Assembly: GCA_903828685.1 (NCBI GenBank)
Contig: CAIKNB010000162.1
Span: 1 to 15,742 of the forward strand
Source: Candidatus Uhrbacteria bacterium
GTDB taxonomy: Bacteria > Patescibacteriota > Patescibacteriia > 2-12-FULL-60-25
DNA: 15,742 nt
Reading direction: 5' to 3'
Part shown: piece after piece, positions 1 to 6,683 of the stretch
Position numbering within the stretch: position 1 is the stretch's first letter
How the letters are laid out: each line of letters opens with the position of its first letter
Notes under the pieces: generated by a model
Seen by the model: only the letters and a program-made list of their open reading frames with translations
Databases searched by the model: none
What the model was told of the DNA's origin: nothing
Position numbers and translations under genes: made by a program

Positions 1-372
1 CACCAAGATGATGCGGTGCCCGGCGTCCAGAGCCTTTTTCAGCACGAATTTGGTCTGCGGCATGGGGCCTTCCTTGGCATCCACCAAAAGCACGCAGCCA
101 TCCACCAGGTTCATGATACGTTCGACTTCGCCGCCGAAATCCGCGTGTCCTGGAGTGTCCACGATGTTGATTTTGACCCCGCCGTACATCACGGCCGCGT
201 TCTTGGAGAAAATCGTAATACCCCGCTCTCTTTCGAGCGGGTTGGAGTCCATGATGGTATCGCCTTCCAGACCAGACTCTCGAAACGTCTCGGATTGCTT
301 GAGTAGCGAGTCTACGAGCGTTGTTTTGCCGTGGTCAACGTGGGCGATGATTGCGATATTGCGAAGTTCCAT
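1..372 (-). CDS. typA: Translational GTPase TypA/BipA, N-terminal part (cut by window edge)
   Basis: The 124 visible residues are the start of an EF-Tu-like GTPase domain. The P-loop AHVDHGKT is at residues 10-17, switch I RERGITI at 48-54 and the G3 motif DTPGH at 72-76. The opening [20 protein letters not shown] is typical of TypA/BipA, a ribosome-binding GTPase linked to 50S assembly and stress or cold adaptation. LepA and EF-G are less likely because they usually carry a longer N-terminus before the P-loop. The rest of the gene lies beyond base 1. No SD precedes the ATG. A TTGACC/TAAACT promoter places the predicted transcript start 2-3 nt before the start codon, so the mRNA looks leaderless. 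The assignment as a GTPase is certain and as TypA very likely. Confidence 0.93.
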   Translation of the reverse strand, partial: MELRNIAIIAHVDHGKTTLVDSLLKQSETFRESGLEGDTIMDSNPLERERGITIFSKNAAVMYGGVKINIVDTPGHADFGGEVERIMNLVDGCVLLVDAKEGPMPQTKFVLKKALDAGHRIILV

Positions 373-381
373 TGTTGGCCG

Positions 382-410
382 AGTTTACATCAGTTTTAGG
401 ATTTGGTCAA
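382..410 (-). promoter_or_regulatory. Promoter of typA (predicted leaderless)
   Basis: On the minus strand, TTGACC (410-405) is followed by a 17-nt spacer and TAAACT (387-382). Only 9 nt separate the -10 box from the typA ATG, so transcription would start almost at the start codon. Confidence 0.6.
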
Positions 411-430
411 GGTTTGGGGCGGAATAAACA

Positions 431-453
431 AAATCCCCGGCTGTGTGCCGGGG
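431..453 (-). terminator. Rho-independent terminator after the glycoside hydrolase gene
   Basis: CCCCGGC (435-441) pairs with GCCGGGG (447-453) around a 5-nt loop. Read on the minus strand, the stem is followed by ATTTTGTTTATT. It lies 10 nt past the hydrolase stop codon and closes the operon 464-3765. Confidence 0.8.
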
Positions 454-463
454 AGGTTTGGGA

Positions 464-1489
464 TTACTGGTGCGCTTGCCAGAACTTTTTGGCCGCTTCG
501 ATGAACTCCTGATGGCCTTGTTTTTCCTTCATCCACTCCCACCATTCGATGCCCCAAAAGTCCACGGCGTTGAGTCCCATGCGTTCGGCAAAGTCAAAGT
601 TCTTCTGCATTTGCTGCAGGTTCATGCTGCTTAACTGATCAGAAATAGGCGTATCTTGCAGGGCTTTGTTGCTCCAGGGTTCCATCTGGAATTCGCTGAC
701 ATACAGGTCTTTGACGCCAAACGGTCGCAAGAGGATGGCTTTGTGCAAGTAGAAATACGGTGGCACGAACCAGTAGTAAAAGTTGAAGTTTCCTATGATG
801 GGATTCCTGACCACGCGGTACACGCTGATGCCCAGGCGATCCACGAACACGCCGAGCGTGAGCCAGGTCGAGAGCTCGCCCGAATCCGTAGTGTAAATCT
901 GGCGCGTAGGATCGAGACCGCGCACGAAATCGGTTTCGTTGCGGATGAATAAATAATCAGGCGCCGGGCAGTCGCCGTAAACAAAGTGCGGTTCGTTCTC
1001 CACTTGCCACGCCAGGATGGCCGGGTTGTTGCGGTAGCGCGTGACCACGGTTTCGATATAGCGCAGAGTTTCTTGGCGCTGTTCGGCGCGCGGCATTTTC
1101 TTCCACCAATCAGGACCCCAGCATTCGGGCCAGCGCGGCAGCTTCTCCCCCACGGCCAAAACTACTTTGCCGCCGTGTGCAGCCACGGTTTGGACATCCT
1201 TGTCCAAGTCGCTGAAATTCCACGTGCCTTGTTCCGGTTCGATCAGCTTCCAGTACGCCGAAAGGCGGAAACGCTTGATGCCGATATCGTCCACGGCCAC
1301 TTGCAGCGTCTTATCCGGATCCAATCCGAGTTCCTGCGCGTAGGGCCGGCTGAAAGTCATGCCATATGTCACCTGCGGCGTTTTGCTGGGCCAGCCGATA
1401 AACAGGAAGGCCAGTATCGCGACCAGCAATAAACCAACCAGTCCGAGGACGAGCTTGATGAAGGATAAGAGAGATATATTCAACTTCAT
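464..1489 (-). CDS. Membrane-anchored clan GH-A glycoside hydrolase
   Basis: This 341-residue protein has an N-terminal hydrophobic segment (about residues 12-32), which acts as an uncleaved anchor or signal and places the catalytic domain outside the membrane. A TIM-barrel hydrolase follows. WQVENEPHF at 161-169 supplies the likely acid/base Glu166, and YVSEFQMEPW at 263-272 the likely nucleophile Glu266; this NEP plus late SEF pair is the clan GH-A arrangement of retaining glycosidases. The Trp-rich segment FWGIEWWEW (311-319) near the C-terminus probably lines the sugar-binding cleft. The exact GH family and substrate cannot be named by eye. The ATG overlaps the stop of the upstream EamA gene by 4 nt (ATGA), so translation is probably coupled; no SD is seen. 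It is the last gene of its operon and is followed by a terminator. Confidence 0.85.
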   Translation of the reverse strand: MKLNISLLSFIKLVLGLVGLLLVAILAFLFIGWPSKTPQVTYGMTFSRPYAQELGLDPDKTLQVAVDDIGIKRFRLSAYWKLIEPEQGTWNFSDLDKDVQTVAAHGGKVVLAVGEKLPRWPECWGPDWWKKMPRAEQRQETLRYIETVVTRYRNNPAILAWQVENEPHFVYGDCPAPDYLFIRNETDFVRGLDPTRQIYTTDSGELSTWLTLGVFVDRLGISVYRVVRNPIIGNFNFYYWFVPPYFYLHKAILLRPFGVKDLYVSEFQMEPWSNKALQDTPISDQLSSMNLQQMQKNFDFAERMGLNAVDFWGIEWWEWMKEKQGHQEFIEAAKKFWQAHQ

Positions 1490-2412
1490 ACCAGCAGATA
1501 CATGCCGGCAGCCGTGACTACCAACGCAGAAATCTTAATGGCCAAAGCTTTGCGGTCAAGATGTTCGCCTAGGAGCTGCGGCGCACGTTTATTCAGCGCC
1601 AGCGCTAAGATAACCAGGAACGCGTACTGCACGGCTTGTAAAGCGTTGACGAGCGAAGGGCTGCCTTGCGAAATCCCCCACTGCACCAGGACAAAACCCA
1701 GCGCACCCATGCATTGCCCCACGATCGCCAGGATGCCCGCCATCTTGCCCGGTTGTTTGTGCTTGGAGGTATCGCCGCGCTTTTCAGGATGGATGATGCT
1801 CATGGCTTCGGCGCCGGCTTTGCGGTCAATGACCGTAAGCAGCAGCAAGGCGGCTAAGGCGGCAAAGAGGCGCGTGGCGATGAAACCGCCGAGAAAGCCG
1901 GCTGCGCCATAGACCGCTTTGCCCGAAACCGAAGATACGGCAAAGAGGATGGCTGCGGTCACGCCGAGCCAGATGGTTTGGCCTGACGGCCTGCCGGATT
2001 TTCCGCTGGAGAGCAAAACGGTAGCCAAGATGAGCAAACCAAAGCCAATAAAAGTTTTGTCAGCCAGACGCTCGGCCAAAAAAGCGAACGAGCCTGCTAG
2101 AGTGAAGATCGGAATCAATGAACCTACGATGGGCACCACGCGTGTGGCTTCGGCGCGCGCCAAAGCTGCGAAGAAAGCCCAGAGGGCGAAAATGAAGGAT
2201 GCTCCGCTGATGGCCGCCAAAAACCAGTCCCCGCCTGTGACGGGCCAGAAGCGTACGAACGGCACGCCCAACACGACCAGGGCGGAAAGCAGTCCTACGA
2301 TGCCGGCGTAAGTGGCGCTGCGTGAAAAAGCTGATTTGAGCAGGATCTTATCGATGGCGAAAGCTACGCCGTTTGACAGGTGGCCGATGATGGCAAGGAA
2401 GAACCAGGACAT
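1486..2412 (-). CDS. EamA/DMT-superfamily transporter
   Basis: This 308-residue, highly hydrophobic protein has about ten predicted membrane helices in two homologous halves, the EamA (drug/metabolite transporter) layout. The N-terminal half ends near residue 135 after a segment with a conserved-looking Glu (FLAERLADKTFIG, about 111-123). A charged loop at about 200-222 (DRKAGAEAMS to KHKQPGK) interrupts the second half. The substrate is unknown; family members export amino acids, nucleosides or small metabolites. It starts 3 nt after the stop of the beta-CASP nuclease gene and its own stop overlaps the hydrolase ATG, so it is the middle gene of a three-gene operon. No SD is visible, consistent with translational coupling. 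Confidence 0.85.
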   Translation of the reverse strand: MSWFFLAIIGHLSNGVAFAIDKILLKSAFSRSATYAGIVGLLSALVVLGVPFVRFWPVTGGDWFLAAISGASFIFALWAFFAALARAEATRVVPIVGSLIPIFTLAGSFAFLAERLADKTFIGFGLLILATVLLSSGKSGRPSGQTIWLGVTAAILFAVSSVSGKAVYGAAGFLGGFIATRLFAALAALLLLTVIDRKAGAEAMSIIHPEKRGDTSKHKQPGKMAGILAIVGQCMGALGFVLVQWGISQGSPSLVNALQAVQYAFLVILALALNKRAPQLLGEHLDRKALAIKISALVVTAAGMYLLV

Positions 2413-2415
2413 AGT

Positions 2416-3765
2416 TTATATTTGTATGGTTTCGCCGAAGCGCGGGACATCGGTCGGGATTTTTAATTTTTGCATGAGTCGCGTAGCCAAGCCGGCAGCC
2501 GCATCTTCTTCGCCATGCACACAATAGATGTGACCCGGCAATTTTTCTGCCGAGCTAATCCAGTCCAGTATCTGCTGTTGATCGGCATGTGCGCTGTAAG
2601 AACCGATTGCTGCGACATCGGCTTTGACCTGGACGCGTTCGTTCAACACTTCGACTTTCTTTTCTCCGCTGTATAGGCGACGGCCCAAAGTCCCGCCTGA
2701 CTGGTAGCCGATGATGAGCAAAGTGGAACGCGGATCGCCCAAGTACCTGACCAGATGGTGCAGGATGCGCCCGCCGTTCATCATGCCTGAACCTGCGATT
2801 ATTGTTTTAGGCCGCGGCGCTTCGTTGATGGTTTTTGACTGGTCGCGCGACAGGGTCTCGTGCAATCCGGGAAAAGCGAATACGTCCTCGCCGCTCGAGA
2901 CTTCCTTAAGCGTGTCTTGGTTGTAGTATTGCGGGAACTCGCGCATGACCTCCGAGGCTCTGATGGCCAAAGGGCTGTCCAGAAAGATGTCCATTTCCGG
3001 CACCAGCCGGTTTTCGGACAAATGATGTATATCGAACAGCAACAGCTGGGTGCGTTCGATGGCGAAAGTCGGGATGAGCAGGACGCCGTTTTTTTGCGCG
3101 GTGCGCGTCAAGCATTCGCGTAAGGTTTTTTTGCGCAAGTCTTGAGCCTCATGCAGCCGGTTGCCGTAGGTCGATTCTACGATGAGCACGTCCTGCGCAG
3201 CTAATTGCGCCGTGGGTTTAAGGATGGGATCGGGCGCATTGCCCAAATCGCCGCTGAAGCCCAGGCGCGGTCCCCCGGCTTCATCCAGCTCCACAAAAGC
3301 GCTCCCCAGAATGTGCCCGGCATCGCGATAGCGGAACGAAACGCCGTCCAGTTTGACGCGGTGCGCATAGTCAACTAGTTGGACTTGCGACATCACGGCG
3401 TCCACATCCTCAAGTTCAAATAATTTGGGTCGGTATTCGCGGCGATATTCGTCTTCCATGACCTGTTCCGCGTCTTCCAGTACGAGCTTGGTGAGTTTGG
3501 CTGTGGGCGGCGTCATGTAGATTTTGCCCTTGTAGCCTTCCTTGACCAGCTTAGGCAGGCGTCCCACATGATCCAGATGCGCATGCGTGACCACTACGGC
3601 ATCGAGCGTTTTGGGATCAAAGCCGAAGTCGCGGAAATTCTTGGCATCGGAAAAAGCCGAACCTTGGAACATGCCGCAATCCAATAAAAGGCGCGTGTCT
3701 TTGGTCTGCACCAAATGGCACGAGCCCGTCACTTCGCGCGCAGCGCCGAAAAATGTAACCTGCAT
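2416..3765 (-). CDS. Beta-CASP metallo-beta-lactamase ribonuclease (YSH1/CPSF-73-like)
   Basis: This 449-residue protein shows the full set of metal-binding motifs. Motif 2 is THAHLDH (60-66), motif 3 His151 in DAGHILGS, and motif 4 Asp173 in SGDLG. The beta-CASP motifs are A (Glu197 in ESTYGNR), B (His393 in SAHAD) and C (His417 in CVHGEED). GSGMMNGGR (325-333) is also typical. These define a two-zinc RNase of the COG1236 type; characterised bacterial relatives such as Thermus TTHA0252 (about 430 aa) act in RNA turnover, so a cytoplasmic RNA-processing role is likely. Length and motifs are intact. It is the first gene of the minus-strand operon. The ATG has no SD and lies 12 nt after an extended -10 box, so a very short leader is predicted. 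Confidence 0.93.
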   Translation of the reverse strand: MQVTFFGAAREVTGSCHLVQTKDTRLLLDCGMFQGSAFSDAKNFRDFGFDPKTLDAVVVTHAHLDHVGRLPKLVKEGYKGKIYMTPPTAKLTKLVLEDAEQVMEDEYRREYRPKLFELEDVDAVMSQVQLVDYAHRVKLDGVSFRYRDAGHILGSAFVELDEAGGPRLGFSGDLGNAPDPILKPTAQLAAQDVLIVESTYGNRLHEAQDLRKKTLRECLTRTAQKNGVLLIPTFAIERTQLLLFDIHHLSENRLVPEMDIFLDSPLAIRASEVMREFPQYYNQDTLKEVSSGEDVFAFPGLHETLSRDQSKTINEAPRPKTIIAGSGMMNGGRILHHLVRYLGDPRSTLLIIGYQSGGTLGRRLYSGEKKVEVLNERVQVKADVAAIGSYSAHADQQQILDWISSAEKLPGHIYCVHGEEDAAAGLATRLMQKLKIPTDVPRFGETIQI

Positions 3766-3777
3766 ATCCGAAAACGC

Positions 3778-3795
3778 AGTGTATCATGATATACT
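3778..3795. promoter_or_regulatory. Back-to-back extended -10 promoters in a near-palindrome
   Basis: The 18 bp AGTGTATCATGATATACT is palindromic except for one mismatched pair. On the plus strand it contains TGATATACT (TGn plus TATACT at 3790-3795), 10 nt before the lipoprotein ATG. On the minus strand it contains TGATACACT (TACACT at 3783-3778), 12 nt before the nuclease ATG. No consensus -35 is seen on either side. Both transcripts would be nearly leaderless. Confidence 0.55.
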
Positions 3796-3805
3796 TCGGC
3801 CATCT

Positions 3806-3985
3806 ATGCGTAACTTTTGCATCTTAGGGCTGGTCGCGATTGCGCTCATGGGAGCCGGCTGCAGCGCGGCGAATAAAGGAAAGATGATCGATAATCGGCC
3901 GCGTTCCGCGCCTTTGCCGGCCATGCAACCAAAAGCGCAGCCCGTGATTCCGGAAAACGCAAAAAACATCCCGCTTCCCCGCTAG
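3806..3985 (+). CDS. Small secreted lipoprotein, 59 aa
   Basis: The protein has a signal sequence of about 18 residues (MRNFCILGLVAIALMGAG) ending in a lipobox, with Cys19 as the predicted lipidated residue. The mature part, about 40 residues, is basic and Pro-rich (PLPAMQPKAQPVIPE) with no recognisable domain. It is one of the few plus-strand genes and is transcribed divergently from the beta-CASP nuclease. The next gene (3995-4363) converges on it with a 9-nt gap and no obvious terminator between them. The ATG was chosen because it immediately follows the extended -10 box and begins the signal peptide; upstream in-frame codons would run into the promoter and the nuclease gene. The function is unknown. 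It could be a small envelope-attached linker. Confidence 0.7.
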   Translation: MRNFCILGLVAIALMGAGCSAANKGKMIDNRPRSAPLPAMQPKAQPVIPENAKNIPLPR

Positions 3986-3994
3986 CGGTCGCAA

Positions 3995-4363
3995 TCAGCG
4001 ATTTGCCATCATGCCATGCAGCAAGATGGCTGATTCGAGCAAGAGCAGAAACGTGCCGCAGAACACCAATATACGATAAGAGATTTCAGGATGCCCGAAA
4101 GTTTCCCTAAAGCCTGGTTCGAATGGCCAGAGTTTGCCGCGCAATAAGGCTTCGATGAGCAAAATGGCCAGCATGGCGCCGCCGGCATAGACAAAAGGCA
4201 AGACGCCCCAGGCGCCGAGCATGATGGATAAGATGAAAGTCACGATGAAAGTCGTCAGTGACAAGGCGGCGTAGGTCATGGCGTGCAGCTCGTTCAACCT
4301 CTCGGCTGTGACTATACGAGCCGGCTTTTCCGCGCGCCGCGGCTTATTGTTTTTGAATTTCAT
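3995..4363 (-). CDS. Small integral membrane protein, 122 aa
   Basis: A basic, cytoplasm-facing N-terminus (MKFKNNKPRRAEKPAR) precedes three likely membrane helices at about residues 30-50, 52-72 and 94-117. A polar loop (LWPFEPGFRETFGHPEIS) lies between the second and third. No catalytic motif or family is recognised. The gene appears to be monocistronic. Its ATG has no SD but lies 8 nt after TGCTATACT (an extended -10; TATACT at 4377-4372), which predicts a leaderless transcript. A hairpin with T-tract (4397-4420) insulates it from the gene upstream. Confidence 0.7.
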   Translation of the reverse strand: MKFKNNKPRRAEKPARIVTAERLNELHAMTYAALSLTTFIVTFILSIMLGAWGVLPFVYAGGAMLAILLIEALLRGKLWPFEPGFRETFGHPEISYRILVFCGTFLLLLESAILLHGMMANR

Positions 4364-4371
4364 GCGACGTT

Positions 4372-4380
4372 AGTATAGCA
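4372..4380 (-). promoter_or_regulatory. Extended -10 promoter of the 122-aa membrane protein gene
   Basis: On the minus strand the sequence is TGCTATACT (TG at 4380-4379, TATACT at 4377-4372). The ATG begins 8 nt downstream. No clear -35 box is seen. Confidence 0.5.
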
Positions 4381-4396
4381 GAAAATTCAACGGACT

Positions 4397-4420
4397 AAAA
4401 AAAGCGGCTGCGCCGTTTTT
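4397..4420. terminator. Bidirectional hairpin terminator
   Basis: CGGC (4405-4408) and GCCG (4412-4415) form a short stem around TGC, flanked by a run of seven A and a run of five T, so it can act on both strands. It lies downstream of the 188-aa gene (minus) and just upstream of the promoter of the 122-aa gene. Confidence 0.6.
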
Positions 4421-4432
4421 CCGGATGGAACA

Positions 4433-4477
4433 AAACCCAAACCGAGGTTGTCTGCGTAGACTTTTTGGTTTGGGTTT
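4433..4477 (-). terminator. Long inverted repeat, likely terminator of the 188-aa gene
   Basis: AAACCCAAACC (4433-4443) pairs perfectly with GGTTTGGGTTT (4467-4477). The 23-nt loop contains a second small hairpin, GTCT-GCGT-AGAC (4450-4461). On the minus strand the stem ends in GGGTTTTGTT, a modest T-tract. It lies about 40 nt past the stop codon and 13 nt before the next hairpin, making a tandem arrangement. Confidence 0.5.
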
Positions 4478-4516
4478 GTGTTTTGAGGCCGGAGACGCTC
4501 CATGTTTTAAGCCTGA

Positions 4517-5083
4517 TCATATGCGGAACAAGCCTGAAATGCGGTTGGCATCCAATTGTTTCAGCGTATGTGGCGGACGGCTGGATTTTGTCACGGCGCG
4601 AATACCGTTCGGCGGAGTAGATGGCCTGCCGTTGCTCGTGACCCAATGGTACAGGTCGATGAGTTTGGCATCTACGGAGTTGTCGGTTGGAGCAACGCTG
4701 TGCAGTGCATCGGGAATCGTCGGGCTGAAGCACGGCCAATAGTCGCGCTCCATTCCGGCGAAGGTTTGCGCGAGCTGTTCGCAAGCGCAAGCGTCTGCTT
4801 CTTGGCCATTTTGCCTGAGCAGCTTGCCGATTTGCCGGAAAGTTTCGAAGAGATTGGTCTCGGTCATTTGTCCTTTGACGCACGCTTCCATTTGTTCGCG
4901 TGCCTGTGTGACCAGATCTAAGCCCTGGTCTTCCTCGCATAGCGAGAACATGAGGTGCGCCTGGTAAAGAATGAGGCGCATATTCGCGCAAATCGCGGGT
5001 CGGTCGTTTTGCTCCAGGGCCTGGAGCGTATTCAACGGACAATCCTCGGATGGGATTTCCTGGCTCTTAGGCTCCTGTTGCAT
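4517..5083 (-). CDS. Hypothetical helical protein, 188 aa, SD-led
   Basis: I recognise no family. The protein is soluble and acidic to neutral, with no signal peptide or membrane helix. Residues about 30-115 look like three or four amphipathic helices with scattered Cys (C32, C49, C68, C99, C101), including CACEQ at 99-103. The last 40 residues are Pro/Ser/basic and probably disordered. The start is well supported: GGAG lies 7 nt before the ATG, one of only four clear SDs in this window. An overlapping minus-strand frame at 4395-5042 gives an Arg-rich, low-quality translation and was set aside. A candidate -10 box TACAAT lies upstream. The gene precedes two hairpins and is adjacent to the MFS gene, which reads in the same direction but has its own terminator. 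Confidence 0.6.
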   Translation of the reverse strand: MQQEPKSQEIPSEDCPLNTLQALEQNDRPAICANMRLILYQAHLMFSLCEEDQGLDLVTQAREQMEACVKGQMTETNLFETFRQIGKLLRQNGQEADACACEQLAQTFAGMERDYWPCFSPTIPDALHSVAPTDNSVDAKLIDLYHWVTSNGRPSTPPNGIRAVTKSSRPPHTLKQLDANRISGLFRI

Positions 5084-5167
5084 GGTTGTCTCCTGGTTGA
5101 ACGGTTGGGTTGAAAAGGGCGAAAAAGAAGGTGCACCAACATTGTACTCAATATTGCAAAAATAGGT

Positions 5168-5176
5168 TGTGGATAA
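5168..5176 (-). promoter_or_regulatory. Single consensus DnaA-box sequence
   Basis: On the minus strand the sequence is TTATCCACA, an exact match to the consensus DnaA box, in the AT-rich upstream region of the 188-aa gene. Only one copy was noticed, so it is not evidence of an origin. It may be chance or a DnaA regulatory site. Confidence 0.25.
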
Positions 5177-5212
5177 CTTTTATTGGCGCATTTTTCGGCG
5201 ATCGTGTAATTA

Positions 5213-5239
5213 AATCCCCCGCTGTTTGCAGCGTGGGAT
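5213..5239 (-). terminator. Terminator of the MFS transporter gene
   Basis: The core stem is GCTG (5221-5224) with CAGC (5229-5232), extended by ATCCC (5214-5218) with GGGAT (5235-5239) across an internal loop. On the minus strand it is followed by TTTAATTA. It lies 11 nt past the MFS stop codon. Confidence 0.6.
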
Positions 5240-5249
5240 GAGAGGTGGT

Positions 5250-6443
5250 TCAGACAACGGACTTATTTGGTCTGAACCTCCAAAGAACCAGTGCGAACGC
5301 CATGAGCATCATGCCGGCGCAGAGCCAAAGCATGTTGGCAGACGGCTCGTGTTCCAGTTTGCCCATGGCAAACCAGTGAGTCATGAGGATGGCGAAGCAG
5401 CCGAGAAAGCTGATGGTCGAGTTGAGTGAGCCGTAAGTGGCTTTGTATGAGCTGTCCACGCGGCTGTAGATAAAGCCGTCCATGAGCGGGTTATACATTC
5501 CGCGGCCAACTTCATGGATGAGCACCATGCCCATGACCGCGTACCACGAATCGGCAAAGGCCAGCAGGGCAAGCCCTGAACCGGTCGCAGCCAACGCCAG
5601 GATAAGCGAGCCGCTCTCTTGCTGGCGCAGCTTGGCCCAGCGGCTCACGGCATTGGCTCCCAAGAACATGCCCAAGTTGATGGTCAGCCATACGCAGAGC
5701 GTCAAGCGCAGGCTTTGCTCTTCGAAGTGCGGGACCCAGGTGAGGTTGAACACCATAATCAGGCAGAAAGCGGCGCCAACGGTCGCAGCCCAACGCAGCG
5801 CGTTGTTCTCGCGCAGCAGGCGCCAACTGGCTTTGAACGCTTGTTGCGAAGAGATGCGTTTGAGCGGCTCCCCTTCCCCGTTCATCCAAATGCAGCAGAT
5901 GGCCAATGAGACGAGCAGGAAGGCGACGCGCATGAGCCAGCCGAAAGTGAAGCTAACGAGCGGAAAGAGAAAGCTGACGCTTCCTCCGAGCAGCATGCCC
6001 AACGAATTGAACCGGGCGGCTTGGGCGAAGGTTTGCTTTTGTTCCCCATCTTGCCCGCGGCGTTTGAGCGCGTCCGAAAGCCAGGCTTGTTGCGCGCCAG
6101 AGGTGAAGGAAAAGCCGAAGCCTTCCAATATTTCGGCTGCCAGTGAAATGCTCATAATGCTCCATTTAGTGTGAAAGGCAGCGGCGAATAGATAGATGAA
6201 TGAGCCTAGGGCGCATAACCCGATGCCGATCCTGACTGACCAGGCGCGGCTGTGCCTGTCTGCCCACAAGCCCGTCGCCATCTGCGTGACGCCGATGACT
6301 AGCCAGTAGACGGCATTGATCAGGAAGATGTCCGCTTTGCTTAAGTTCAGGTGGTGCAGATATGGCAGATAGATGCCTACTGCCATACAGCCGCCAAAAC
6401 TTAGCAAGAACGAGAGCAGTTTGTAGAAGAGACTGGGATGCAT
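5250..6443 (-). CDS. Major facilitator superfamily transporter
   Basis: This 397-residue protein has about twelve predicted membrane helices, the usual MFS size and layout. Between helices 2 and 3 lies GLWADRHSRAWSVRIG (about 58-73), matching the MFS loop motif G-x3-D-R-x-G-R-R in degenerate form. A long cytoplasmic loop with basic residues (about 190-215) separates the two halves. The substrate is unknown; the layout resembles drug or metabolite efflux MFS proteins. AGGAG lies about 8 nt before the ATG, and the start is unambiguous. A consensus-type promoter, an operator-like palindrome and a hairpin-rich leader lie upstream, pointing to inducible expression. A 9-bp inverted repeat, GGTTCAGAC (5247-5255) with GTCTGAACC (5270-5278), overlaps the stop codon. 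Confidence 0.88.
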   Translation of the reverse strand: MHPSLFYKLLSFLLSFGGCMAVGIYLPYLHHLNLSKADIFLINAVYWLVIGVTQMATGLWADRHSRAWSVRIGIGLCALGSFIYLFAAAFHTKWSIMSISLAAEILEGFGFSFTSGAQQAWLSDALKRRGQDGEQKQTFAQAARFNSLGMLLGGSVSFLFPLVSFTFGWLMRVAFLLVSLAICCIWMNGEGEPLKRISSQQAFKASWRLLRENNALRWAATVGAAFCLIMVFNLTWVPHFEEQSLRLTLCVWLTINLGMFLGANAVSRWAKLRQQESGSLILALAATGSGLALLAFADSWYAVMGMVLIHEVGRGMYNPLMDGFIYSRVDSSYKATYGSLNSTISFLGCFAILMTHWFAMGKLEHEPSANMLWLCAGMMLMAFALVLWRFRPNKSVV

Positions 6444-6479
6444 GCGATTGACTCCTGTTGTAAAGGTGCATTAAACCCA

Positions 6480-6498
6480 CGTCTGCGTAATGCAGACG
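6480..6498. repeat. Hairpin 1 of the MFS leader
   Basis: CGTCTGC (6480-6486) pairs with GCAGACG (6492-6498) around a 5-nt loop, 37 nt before the MFS ATG. On the minus strand it is followed by TGGGTTTAAT, so it could also act as a weak terminator. A further pair, TATTCG (6500-6505) with CGAATA (6518-6523), lies immediately beside it. Confidence 0.6.
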
Positions 6499-6519
6499 AT
6501 ATTCGCATTTAAATCTACG

Positions 6520-6672
6520 AATAAACCCGGGATGATTCCCGGGTCGTTTAGGAGCCTAAATTGGGCTAATTACTCAAATTTAGGCGCCTTGCGGCACGGG
6601 AATGCAAAAGCACGTCGGTATACTCGATACCGGACGGTACTTGAGCAAACATGTGCCACAAACTTTTCATAC
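6520..6672 (-). ncRNA. Candidate structured leader RNA or small RNA upstream of the MFS gene
   Basis: The 309 bp between the MFS gene and the 110-aa gene carry no credible ORF but hold consecutive hairpins. Reading from the predicted start (about 6672) on the minus strand, the first is a bulged stem of CGTC+GGTAT with ATACC+GACG (6613-6636). The second is a 12-of-13-bp stem, AGGaGCCTAAATT with AATTTAGGCgCCT (6550-6589). The third is the terminator-like hairpin 6525-6544, and two more stems lie before the start codon. A -35/-10 promoter stands at the right position. The layout fits a terminating leader (riboswitch, attenuator or protein-binding leader) or a stand-alone RNA of about 150 nt. It does not resemble tmRNA, SRP RNA, T-box or tRNA. 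Assignment to any known class was not possible by eye. Confidence 0.4.
6525..6544 (-). terminator. Terminator-like hairpin within the MFS leader
   Basis: ACCCGGGA (6525-6532) pairs with TCCCGGGT (6537-6544) around a 4-nt loop. On the minus strand the stem is followed by TTATTCG, the same style as the gene terminators in this window. It lies between the promoter at 6679-6707 and the MFS start codon, so transcription must read through it to express the transporter: either an attenuator or the 3' end of a separate small RNA. Confidence 0.6.
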
Positions 6673-6683
6673 ACTGAAAAGTT
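6661..6683. promoter_or_regulatory. Operator-like perfect inverted repeat over the MFS promoter
   Basis: AACTTTTCA (6661-6669) and TGAAAAGTT (6675-6683) form a perfect 9-bp inverted repeat with a 5-nt centre. It covers most of the -10 box and the predicted start site of the minus-strand promoter. That position and size suit a dimeric repressor such as TetR- or MarR-type regulators of efflux genes. No regulator gene is seen nearby. Confidence 0.5.

Noticed and set aside
2416..3765. Beta-lactamase (antibiotic resistance) reading of the metallo-beta-lactamase fold
   Set aside because: The beta-CASP motifs A, B and C are all present, which defines nucleic-acid-processing enzymes, not lactamases.
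4395..5042. Minus-strand open frame of 215 codons overlapping the 188-aa gene
   Set aside because: The translation is Arg/Gln-rich with no domain, it runs through two hairpin terminators, and it has no SD; the alternative frame has a GGAG SD and balanced composition.
5161..5250. Replication origin at the DnaA-box match
   Set aside because: Only one box was noticed, and there is no dnaA or dnaN gene and no cluster of repeats nearby.
5482..6174. Plus-strand open frame of 230 codons opposite the MFS gene
   Set aside because: It is the antisense shadow of a clear twelve-helix transporter; composition is Ser/Met/Arg-rich without motifs.
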